Shown here one piece after another: positions 1 through 5,602 of a stretch of DNA of 5,913 nt (position 1 is its first letter; every line of letters begins with the position of its first letter). Origin of the DNA: Oscillospiraceae bacterium (GTDB lineage Bacteria > Bacillota > Clostridia > Oscillospirales > Ruminococcaceae); NCBI GenBank assembly GCA_017483405.1, contig JAFUWP010000160.1:1-5913 (forward strand), in the 5' to 3' direction. A model generated the notes under the pieces. That model saw only the letters and a program-made list of their open reading frames with translations. It had not been told where the DNA came from and searched no databases. The position numbers and the translations under genes are program-made.

Positions 1-493
1 GTTCGGCGAAAGCGAAGGAAAGGACCATAAGGGTATTTTCCCTGCATCCGTAGTATTCTCCCCCGACCTGCACTCTATGGGTCAGTACGTTCAGGAAGGC
101 TCTCGACTGATGTTCGAGACTGTTGTAGATATTAAAACACCTAAGCAGGATTTCTATCTTGAAAAGGATGAAGCAAATCTCGATGGTCTGAACTTCCTCT
201 GCGGTCAGAATATGTCCGTTGTCAACAGAAAGGCTTTCGAGGGTACTATCTTAGCTCATACCGAAGGCGGCGTTCCGAACATGATTCTCGAACTGGAAGA
301 CACAAGCGAATTCAGCCTCGGCTATCTGATTTACTTCTTCGAGAAAGCCTGCGCTGTATCCGGCTATCTGCTGGGTGTAAATCCGTTCAATCAGCCTGGT
401 GTGGAAAGCTACAAGTCCAATATGTTCGCACTGCTCGGCAAGCCTGGCTATGAAGGCGCAAAAGCTGAACTCGAAAAGAAGCTCGGCTATTAA
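1..493 (+). CDS. pgi: Glucose-6-phosphate isomerase, C-terminal part (5' end outside window)
   Basis: Interconverts glucose 6-phosphate and fructose 6-phosphate in the cytoplasm (glycolysis/gluconeogenesis). The gene enters from the left edge; the first complete codon is at 2 and 163 residues are visible, roughly the last third of a protein of about 450 residues. The segment DLHSMGQY (codons from 65) is the conserved stretch of bacterial PGI carrying an active-site histidine. Near the C-terminus, GYLLGVNPFNQPGVESYK matches the second PGI family signature and ends with the conserved lysine. The Met at 77 is internal: the upstream frame is open and homologous (GIFPASVVFSPDL), so it is not a start. 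Pro, Gly and Leu codon choice looks like that of a highly expressed gene. The stop TAA is at 491-493; the next gene starts 28 bp later with no terminator between, so the two are probably co-transcribed. Confidence 0.97.
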   Translation, partial: FGESEGKDHKGIFPASVVFSPDLHSMGQYVQEGSRLMFETVVDIKTPKQDFYLEKDEANLDGLNFLCGQNMSVVNRKAFEGTILAHTEGGVPNMILELEDTSEFSLGYLIYFFEKACAVSGYLLGVNPFNQPGVESYKSNMFALLGKPGYEGAKAELEKKLGY

Positions 494-506
494 TAAAATA
501 ATTTAT

Positions 507-513
507 AAAGGAG
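507..513 (+). promoter_or_regulatory. Ribosome binding site of the P-loop protein
   Basis: AAAGGAG lies 8 nt before the ATG at 522. It decides the start: an in-frame ATG at 399 exists, but it lies inside pgi, has no such site, and would add residues that are only a shadow of the pgi frame. Confidence 0.85.
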
Positions 514-521
514 TTTTACAC

Positions 522-926
522 ATGATTCAGATTATTACTGGCAGAAAAGGCACTGGCAAAACCAAGAACCTCATCGACAAAATCAATACAGCTGTTGCTG
601 AAACAAACGGCTGTCTGGTCTGCATCGAAAAAGGCGAAACCCTCAGACGTTCCATCAGCTACAAAGTTCGCTGGGTAGGCGTGGAACAGTTCGATATTGC
701 AGGCTATGAAAATTTCTATGGCTTTATTGCAGGTATGCTCGCAGGCAACTATGATATTAAAGAAATCTTTGTTGACGGCATCCTGAAAATCGGCGGTGCG
801 GATTTTGATACTCTCGGCGCAATGTTCGCTAAGATTGATGCCCTCACCGGCAAAGATACTGCTGTGACTTTCACTGTTTCCGCTGACAATTCCGAACTGC
901 CGGAATCTGTTACAAAATATCTTTAA
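522..926 (+). CDS. Small P-loop NTP-binding protein, function unknown
   Basis: Encodes 134 residues and I do not recognise a named family. The N-terminus is a hydrophobic strand (MIQIIT) running into a textbook Walker A loop, GRKGTGKT, at residues 7-14. A candidate Walker B strand, EIFVDG, is at 81-86, ending in Asp85; no Glu follows the Asp, unlike typical ASCE ATPases. Further probable core strands are CLVCIEK (31-37) and AVTFTVSAD (114-122), the latter in a position where a sensor residue could sit. This gives a compact alpha/beta nucleotide-binding fold and little else: no membrane segment, signal peptide or zinc motif. Possible relatives are thymidine-kinase-like or KaiC/RecA-type P-loop proteins, but the fit is not close enough to name one. 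It follows pgi by 28 bp and is probably in its operon. A promoter for the next genes begins 30 bp after the stop. Confidence 0.85.
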   Translation: MIQIITGRKGTGKTKNLIDKINTAVAETNGCLVCIEKGETLRRSISYKVRWVGVEQFDIAGYENFYGFIAGMLAGNYDIKEIFVDGILKIGGADFDTLGAMFAKIDALTGKDTAVTFTVSADNSELPESVTKYL

Positions 927-956
927 TTTTCAGGAAAATAATTTCTGAAAAAACTC

Positions 957-985
957 TTGACAAGCAGGGAAGAATCTGCTATAAT
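957..985 (+). promoter_or_regulatory. Consensus sigma-A promoter of the yceD-rpmF unit
   Basis: The -35 box TTGACA is at 957-962 and the -10 box TATAAT at 980-985, separated by exactly 17 nt. Both hexamers are perfect, and TG at 977-978 gives an extended -10. The expected start is near 992, leaving a leader of about 40 nt before the yceD start. Such strength fits a ribosomal protein transcription unit. It was read directly from the sequence; the start site is inferred. Confidence 0.9.
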
Positions 986-1018
986 AAAATTTGTAGTGCT
1001 TCATGCTTTCAAAAGAAC

Positions 1019-1023
1019 GGAGA
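1019..1023 (+). promoter_or_regulatory. Ribosome binding site of yceD
   Basis: GGAGA lies 10 nt before the ATG at 1034 but only 3 nt before an out-of-frame ATG at 1027 (which would give a 20-codon peptide ending at 1089) and 16 nt before an in-frame ATG at 1040. The spacing favours 1034 as the yceD start. Confidence 0.65.
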
Positions 1024-1033
1024 ATCATGTATT

Positions 1034-1501
1034 ATGCTGATGAACATCAAGAAGATTCTGAATATTCCGGCAACTTCCGAGAAGTTTGACTTCACTGTTC
1101 CGGATGACAGACTGGAGCTTGTCCGCGGTTATGTGTTTCATACGCCCGTGCAGGTGACAGGTGATATTGTCAATCATGCAGGTGCTGTCGTTCTGAAACT
1201 GCATATCTCGTTTTCTCTGCTTGTCACCTGCGACAGGTGTCTGAAAGAAACTGTACAGGCGTTTTCCTACGATACAGAACATCTGGTTGTCAGATTCCTG
1301 AATGATGAGGAAAACGAAGAAAATTATGTGGTTGCTAAGGCGGAAAGCATTGATATTGCTGAAATTGCTGTTGCTGATTTGCTTCTTGAACTGCCCACCA
1401 AAATGCTCTGCAAAGAGGATTGCAAAGGCTTATGCCCAGAGTGCGGCTGTGACAGGAATCTGACAGAATGCAATTGCATGACCAAAATAGAATTTGAATA
1501 A
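1034..1501 (+). CDS. yceD: YceD/DUF177 family protein (YlbN-like), rRNA biogenesis factor
   Basis: Encodes 155 residues of the YceD/DUF177 family, which in bacteria commonly sits directly before rpmF and has been linked to 23S rRNA accumulation; the molecular mechanism is not settled. A beta-rich N-terminal half leads to CDRC (residues 66-69) in the typical LxVTCDRCL context. An acidic linker (DEENEEN, 91-97) follows, then the family helix IDIAEIAVADLLLELP (106-121). A cysteine-rich tail has Cys at 126, 130, 134, 137, 139, 146 and 148, in the pattern of the family's KGLCPxCG motif, and may bind zinc. The length is normal for the family. The promoter is just upstream; rpmF follows after 20 bp, so the two form an operon. 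plsX and fabH, frequent next neighbours of rpmF elsewhere, are absent here. Confidence 0.93.
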   Translation: MLMNIKKILNIPATSEKFDFTVPDDRLELVRGYVFHTPVQVTGDIVNHAGAVVLKLHISFSLLVTCDRCLKETVQAFSYDTEHLVVRFLNDEENEENYVVAKAESIDIAEIAVADLLLELPTKMLCKEDCKGLCPECGCDRNLTECNCMTKIEFE

Positions 1502-1521
1502 TCAGAAAGGGGATAAGAATC

Positions 1522-1707
1522 ATGGCTGTACCGAAGAGAAAAACTTCCAAAGCAAGAAAAAATAAAAGACGCAGTGCCGTTTGGAAGCTGGACGCTCCTG
1601 CTATGTGCAGATGCGACCACTGCGGCGAACTGAAAGCACCTCACAAGGTTTGCAAGAACTGCGGTTTTTATAAGGGCGTTGAAGTTCTGAAAATCGACGT
1701 AATGTAA
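1522..1707 (+). CDS. rpmF: 50S ribosomal protein L32 (bL32), zinc-binding form
   Basis: A 61-residue protein of the large ribosomal subunit. The start MAVPKRKTSKARKNKRR is the hallmark of bL32. Zinc-ribbon knuckles CDHC (31-34) and CKNC (44-47) are both intact, so this is the zinc-dependent (C+) paralogue type; an additional Cys is at 29. AAAGGGG at 1506-1512 serves as ribosome binding site 9 nt before the ATG. It is the second gene of the yceD-rpmF unit, driven by the promoter at 957-985 and ended by the terminator at 1726-1763. Confidence 0.98.
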   Translation: MAVPKRKTSKARKNKRRSAVWKLDAPAMCRCDHCGELKAPHKVCKNCGFYKGVEVLKIDVM

Positions 1708-1725
1708 TTTTTTACATGCAAAGTC

Positions 1726-1763
1726 ACGGCGGAGAGAGGAAAATACTTCTCTCCGCTGTTTTT
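1726..1763 (+). terminator. Intrinsic terminator after rpmF
   Basis: The left arm 1727-1737 (CGGCGGAGAGA) pairs with 1748-1758 (TCTCTCCGCTG) over 11 bp with one G-U pair. The stem can be lengthened outward by A1726-T1759 and inward by G1738-U1747 and G1739-C1746 around an A-rich loop. T5 follows at 1759-1763. This is a strong rho-independent terminator 19 nt after the rpmF stop. The next gene's ribosome binding site begins only 8 nt beyond the T tract. Confidence 0.92.
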
Positions 1764-1785
1764 ATTATCCGGAAAGGGGTATGCT

Positions 1786-2247
1786 ATGAATGAAAAACCA
1801 CAGTCTGGTGAAATCCGGTTTCAGCCGAAATTTAAAATCTTGTCTTCGATATTTTTGTTATTGTGCATGATTTTATTTGTTGTGCTGGCTGTCCGGACGA
1901 CGGAAAAAATATTTTGCTGGGTGATGTTTTTAGCCTGCTGTCTGCTGTTCGGCTATGTTGTTGTCATATTCTGGCGATACAGATTTTCTTATGACAGCAG
2001 TACAGATATGTTTTCTTATCAGAAAGGCATTCAGAAAGAAATCCGTTTTCCGGTTTCGGATGTCACGGAAATTCATACTAGACAGGAAGAAAGATATGTC
2101 AAAGGCGGTCGGACTGTCTATGATATACTCTGCATCCAAACCGAAGAACAACAGCTTGAAATCATTTATCACAGTGACCTTGACTTCTATGCCAATACAC
2201 TGGATATAGAAAAACTGACTGCTTATATCAGTCAGAGAAATCTGTAA
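1786..2247 (+). CDS. Small membrane protein, two helices plus cytoplasmic PH-like domain, function unknown
   Basis: Encodes 153 residues. Two hydrophobic segments, about 18-36 (ILSSIFLLLCMILFVVLAV) and 42-63, form a tight hairpin with Arg/Lys-rich flanks. The rest (about 65-153) is soluble and mostly beta-strand: FSYD...DMFSYQKG...IRFPVSDVTEIHTRQ...YDILCIQTEEQQLEIIY, ending in a helix. That architecture resembles bacterial PH-domain (bPH, YdbS/YdbT-like) membrane proteins, but the assignment is by pattern only. There is no signal peptidase site. GGAAAGGGG (1771-1779) ends 6 nt before the ATG at 1786; the ATG at 1781 is too close and out of frame. It lies 56 bp before gpsA on the same strand with no clear terminator or promoter between, so co-transcription is likely. 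No role can be named. Confidence 0.85.
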   Translation: MNEKPQSGEIRFQPKFKILSSIFLLLCMILFVVLAVRTTEKIFCWVMFLACCLLFGYVVVIFWRYRFSYDSSTDMFSYQKGIQKEIRFPVSDVTEIHTRQEERYVKGGRTVYDILCIQTEEQQLEIIYHSDLDFYANTLDIEKLTAYISQRNL

Positions 2248-2303
2248 CATTTCCGGAATATCCGGCACTAACTTAGTAAATATAATGAAAAGGAGCGTTT
2301 CTT

Positions 2304-3335
2304 ATGGCAGAAATTACAGTATTAGGTTCAGGCGCATTCGGGCTTGCGCTGGCGGTCATGTGCCGCAACTGCGGTCACGATGTAACTGTATGGTCAAAAT
2401 TTGAAGAAGAAATCAACGAAATCAAAACCACCGGAGAACTTTCCGGAAAACTCCCCGGGGTGAAGATTCCTTCCGATATACTTCTGACAACGGATATTTC
2501 TACCGTTTCCGGAAAAGATGCTGTTCTGATTGGCATTCCGACTTCTTTTCTGAGGGGTGTTGTACAGGAAGCCTCTCCCTATCTGACCGAAAACACGATT
2601 CTTGTCAATACGTCTAAAGGTCTGGAAGCCGGAACGTATAAGCGCATGAGCGAAGTCATTCACGAAGAAGCCCCTAAGAATCCGATTGTCATCCTGACAG
2701 GACCTTCCCATGCCGAAGAACTTTCCAAAGGTATTCCGACAACCGTTACAGTCGCGAGTCAGGATGTCAAATATGCGGAATATATTCAGGATTTATTCAC
2801 CTGCGGAACGCTCCGGCTGTATGTCAATATTGATGTTATCGGATGCGAGCTGGGCGGTTCGATGAAGAATATCATCGCATTGGCGGCCGGCATCAGTGAC
2901 GGTTTAGGATTCGGGGATAATACCAAAGCCGCGCTCATGACAAGAGGAATTCATGAAATCACCTGTCTCGGTCTGGAATGCGGCGCGGAAATGGATACCT
3001 TCGCCGGTCTGAGCGGTCTGGGAGATTTGATTGTCACATGCACCAGTATGCACAGCCGCAACCGCAGAGCAGGTATCTTAATCGGGCAGGGGGTATCTCC
3101 GGAAGAAGCTGTCAGACGGGTCGGCACGGTAGAGGGATATTACTGCTGTGAAGCGGCTTACGGACTGGCCAAGAAAATGGGTGTCCCGATGCCTATCAAT
3201 GAAGAACTGCATCATCTGCTGTTGGAAAACGGCGATGTCCGCGAATCCATGAAGAAACTCATGGGCAGACCGAATCGCCATGAATGCGAACACTATATTA
3301 CTGCTGAACAGCTTGCCAAACTCGGACAGGTATAA
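2304..3335 (+). CDS. gpsA: Glycerol-3-phosphate dehydrogenase [NAD(P)+]
   Basis: Reduces dihydroxyacetone phosphate to sn-glycerol 3-phosphate, the backbone of membrane phospholipids; cytosolic. The 343 residues match the usual bacterial length. The Rossmann nucleotide-binding loop GSGAFG is at 8-13. Other conserved GpsA elements are NTSKGLE (102-108, Lys106), GPSHAEEL (133-140), the catalytic-lysine segment GGSMKNIIALAAG (184-196, Lys188), and AGLSGLGDLIVTCTS (234-248) with Asp241, followed by the substrate-phosphate-binding SRNRR (251-255). All key residues are present. AAAAGGAG (2288-2295) precedes the ATG by 8 nt. The stop is 11 bp from the start of mutY, so translation of the two is probably coupled. 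The upstream membrane protein may belong to the same transcript. Confidence 0.98.
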   Translation: MAEITVLGSGAFGLALAVMCRNCGHDVTVWSKFEEEINEIKTTGELSGKLPGVKIPSDILLTTDISTVSGKDAVLIGIPTSFLRGVVQEASPYLTENTILVNTSKGLEAGTYKRMSEVIHEEAPKNPIVILTGPSHAEELSKGIPTTVTVASQDVKYAEYIQDLFTCGTLRLYVNIDVIGCELGGSMKNIIALAAGISDGLGFGDNTKAALMTRGIHEITCLGLECGAEMDTFAGLSGLGDLIVTCTSMHSRNRRAGILIGQGVSPEEAVRRVGTVEGYYCCEAAYGLAKKMGVPMPINEELHHLLLENGDVRESMKKLMGRPNRHECEHYITAEQLAKLGQV

Positions 3336-3341
3336 AAGAGG
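3334..3341 (+). promoter_or_regulatory. Ribosome binding site of the Nudix-mutY fusion
   Basis: AAAAGAGG overlaps the gpsA stop codon and ends 5 nt before the ATG at 3347. It fixes the start upstream of the Nudix domain and shows that the long form is the translated product. Confidence 0.75.
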
Positions 3342-3346
3342 TAGCT

Positions 3347-4948
3347 ATGAATTTATTATCACAGATAGAAGATTTCATTCCTGAAACCAGTCAGGAAGAA
3401 TCCGCAAAACAGGAGTTATTAAAATTAATTCAGAAATATGATAAAGAAATATTATCAAGAGAGTGCGAAGCCGGACATATCACATGTTCCGGCTTGGTGC
3501 TTTCTCCGGATTTGAAGAAAACACTCATGGCCTATCATCTGATATATCAGTCAGTCGGCTGGCTGGGCGGTCATGCCGATGGTGAAGAAGATTTATCAGG
3601 GGTAGCGTTTCGGGAAGTGCAGGAAGAAACTTCCATCCGGAAGGTATATTTCTTATCGAAGAAGATTCTTTCGATTGATATTCTGCCTGTTCCGGCACAT
3701 GAAAAGCGTGGGAAACATGTTCCGGAGCATCTGCATTATAATGTAACTTACGGCTTTATCGCGCCGGAACATCAGGAAATTGCCGATAAGCCTGACGAAA
3801 ACAGAAACGTCCGCTGGCTGGAAATTGATAAGATTCCGGAATTCTGTACGGAAAAACACATGATTCCGATTTATCAGAAAATTATCGCAAGAATGAAGAC
3901 GATTGCCGGAGAGAAAACCTTAATTCCGGAGCGTATGAAACATCCCCTTCTGGATTGGTATCCGGAGCATCATCGGGATTTGCCGTGGAGACGGGATAAA
4001 GAGCCTTATCATGTATGGATTTCGGAAATCATGCTTCAGCAAACGAGAGTCGAAGCCGTGAAGAATTATTATCAAAGATTTCTGGAAGCCTTGCCGGATG
4101 TGAAGGCTCTTGCGAATTGTCCGGAGGATAAACTTCTGAAATTATGGGAAGGGCTTGGATATTATAACCGTGTCCGGAACATGCAGAAAGCTGGTCAGAC
4201 GGTTATGCAGGAATATCAGGGGAAATTTCCGGCGGATTATGATAAAATCAGAGCACTGTCAGGCATCGGGGACTATACAGCCGGAGCAGTCTGTTCTATC
4301 TGCTGGAATCTGCCGACTCCTGCCGTGGACGGAAATGTACTGAGGGTTCTGGCAAGACTCGAAGAAGATTTCCGGAATATTCTGGATAATGAAGTCAAGA
4401 AGGATTTCACGGAACAGCTTTCAGGAATCTATGATTCCGAACATGCCGGAACGCTCACGCAGGCACTGATGGAACTCGGCGCGACAGTATGCATCCCGAA
4501 CGGCGCGCCGAAATGTGAGATATGTCCGGTAAGGGAAATCTGCATGTCGAATCGGAATCGCAGTCAGGATATTCTGCCGGTGCGTGAGAAAAAACAAAAG
4601 CGCAGAACGGAACAGAAAACTGTATTCGTTCTGCGGTATGAAGATAAAATCGCCGTCCGGAAACGCCCTGCAAAAGGACTGTTGGCCTCTCTCTGGGAAC
4701 TGCCCAGTCTGGAAGGAGTTCTCACACCGGAAGACTGCATCCGGACATGCAGTGCGTGGGGTGTCCAGCCCAGAGAACTGATAAAAATCAACCAGAGAAA
4801 GCATGTGTTCACGCATATCACATGGGAGATGCAGGGCGTTTTCCTCAAATGCGGTCAGCAGAATTCTGATTTTGTATGGGCGAATCCCGATGAACTGGAG
4901 AGCGTGTATTCTCTGCCGACAGCGTTCCGGTGCATTTTATCGGAGTAA
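3347..4948 (+). CDS. mutY: Adenine DNA glycosylase MutY with an N-terminal Nudix hydrolase domain (fusion)
   Basis: Encodes 533 residues, where MutY is normally about 350. Residues 1-185 form a complete Nudix hydrolase domain: helical lead, GHITCSG (43-49), Nudix box from Gly75 through Glu81 to REVQEETSI (89-97) and HLHYNVTYGF (128-137). The box fits GX5EX7REUXEEXGU except Ser96 for the last Gly. From about 197 comes MutY, which removes adenine mispaired with 8-oxoguanine: LPWRR (212-216), SEIMLQQT with catalytic Glu227 (226-233), helix-hairpin-helix LSGIGDYTAGAV (304-315), VDGN with catalytic Asp328, and [4Fe-4S] ligands Cys382, 390, 393 and 399. The C-terminal region (about 424-533) is the usual degenerate Nudix-like 8-oxoG-recognition domain, with FTH at 488-490 in the FSH-loop position. 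Substrate of the extra Nudix domain is unknown; its pattern resembles generic Nudix_Hydrolase_1-type enzymes more than MutT. The gene follows gpsA by 11 bp. Its last 12 nt overlap the sigF end on the other strand. Confidence 0.95.
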   Translation: MNLLSQIEDFIPETSQEESAKQELLKLIQKYDKEILSRECEAGHITCSGLVLSPDLKKTLMAYHLIYQSVGWLGGHADGEEDLSGVAFREVQEETSIRKVYFLSKKILSIDILPVPAHEKRGKHVPEHLHYNVTYGFIAPEHQEIADKPDENRNVRWLEIDKIPEFCTEKHMIPIYQKIIARMKTIAGEKTLIPERMKHPLLDWYPEHHRDLPWRRDKEPYHVWISEIMLQQTRVEAVKNYYQRFLEALPDVKALANCPEDKLLKLWEGLGYYNRVRNMQKAGQTVMQEYQGKFPADYDKIRALSGIGDYTAGAVCSICWNLPTPAVDGNVLRVLARLEEDFRNILDNEVKKDFTEQLSGIYDSEHAGTLTQALMELGATVCIPNGAPKCEICPVREICMSNRNRSQDILPVREKKQKRRTEQKTVFVLRYEDKIAVRKRPAKGLLASLWELPSLEGVLTPEDCIRTCSAWGVQPRELIKINQRKHVFTHITWEMQGVFLKCGQQNSDFVWANPDELESVYSLPTAFRCILSE

Positions 4949-5602
4949 TTCCTGACGGAGGTATAATAATAATTTTTTTTCACGGCGCGAAACTTGGACT
5001 TGTGTCATACCGAGTTTTTCGGCGGTTCTGACCTGCGTCAGATTTTGATAATAACGAAGTTCCAGAAGATGTCTGTCTTTCGGGTCGAGCTGATTCATCA
5101 CCTGATGCAGGGCCAGACTGTCACTGATTTTTTCGTCCGGTGCTTCGACAGCGATGTCAATCTGATTTTCATCTTCATCGGAAGAAGTCAGCGAAACTGC
5201 CGGACTGACGGCGCATAAAGCCATAGAGACTTCTTCGGCAGTGGAATTTGTTTTTTCAGCCAGAACGCTCAGAGGCGGGTCGATGCCGGATTTTTTCAGG
5301 GAAGTTTCCCGAATCTGCTGAACTTTCATAGCGAGTTCGCGCAGGCCTCTGGAAACGTGAACCGTTCCGGATTCGCGGAATAACCGCTTGATTTCCCCTA
5401 GAATGACCGGAACGGCATAAGTCGAAAACTGTACACCGCGTTCGGTATCAAAGGCATTGGAGGCTTTCACAAGGCCTTCGCATCCGGCGGAATATAAATC
5501 TTCATAAGGGATGCCCCGATTCCGGAAACGATTGGCACACAGATGCACCAGACCGAGATTATCTTCCGGACGGGGACGGTCAGTCTTCTGATTCTTCTGC
5601 AT
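4937..5602 (-). CDS. sigF: RNA polymerase sporulation sigma factor sigma-F
   Basis: Directs early forespore transcription during endosporulation and is held inactive by SpoIIAB. The frame from ATG 5602 gives 221 residues. Region 2 (about 15-80) includes YEDLYSAGCEGLVKASNAFD (33-52) and QFSTYAVPVILGEIKRLFR (58-76). Region 3 is at about 81-130. Region 4 (about 165-215) has the helix-turn-helix LTQVRTAEKLGMTQVQVSRREKK (188-210). The sporulation-sigma pattern STYAVPxILGEI and the position directly after spoIIAB identify it as sigma-F rather than sigma-G. The start is uncertain: ATG 5602 overlaps spoIIAB by 23 nt and has no good ribosome binding site, suggesting translational coupling. ATG 5665 would add 21 residues, but these read as a shadow of the spoIIAB frame and have no ribosome binding site either. 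With 5602 the part before region 2 is shorter than in Bacillus sigma-F. An A8 run in the coding strand (4980-4973) lies near the 3' end. Confidence 0.93.
   Translation of the reverse strand: MQKNQKTDRPRPEDNLGLVHLCANRFRNRGIPYEDLYSAGCEGLVKASNAFDTERGVQFSTYAVPVILGEIKRLFRESGTVHVSRGLRELAMKVQQIRETSLKKSGIDPPLSVLAEKTNSTAEEVSMALCAVSPAVSLTSSDEDENQIDIAVEAPDEKISDSLALHQVMNQLDPKDRHLLELRYYQNLTQVRTAEKLGMTQVQVSRREKKLLLYLRQELLR

Noticed and set aside
399..521. Upstream extension of the P-loop gene to ATG 399
   Set aside because: It would overlap pgi by 95 nt; the extra residues are a shadow of the pgi frame and a proper ribosome binding site sits before ATG 522.
927..951. Inverted repeat TTTTCAG (927-933) / CTGAAAA (945-951) after the P-loop gene as a terminator
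   Set aside because: The 7-bp stem is mostly A-U, the loop is 9 nt and no T tract follows, so it is unlikely to terminate. The pgi transcript probably ends elsewhere or runs into the yceD unit.
1679..1708. TTGAAG...TGTAAT (18-nt spacer) at the end of rpmF as a promoter for the downstream genes
   Set aside because: Both hexamers are imperfect and the transcript would pass straight into the rpmF terminator. It is not excluded, but too weak to list as a feature.
2281..2286. TATAAT just before gpsA as a -10 box
   Set aside because: No -35-like hexamer lies 16-18 nt upstream, and transcription would begin within the gpsA ribosome binding site.
4421..4848. Several long open frames antisense to mutY
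   Set aside because: They coincide with the well-supported mutY frame, are Cys/Phe/Arg-rich shadow translations, and lack ribosome binding sites or recognisable motifs.
4962..4967. TATAAT downstream of mutY as a + strand promoter
   Set aside because: It lies inside sigF codons (Leu-Tyr region of the C-terminus), has no -35 partner, and leads to no + strand gene.
4994..5218. Open frame on the + strand within sigF
   Set aside because: It is opposite conserved sigma region 3/4 codons, with no ribosome binding site and no recognisable protein features.
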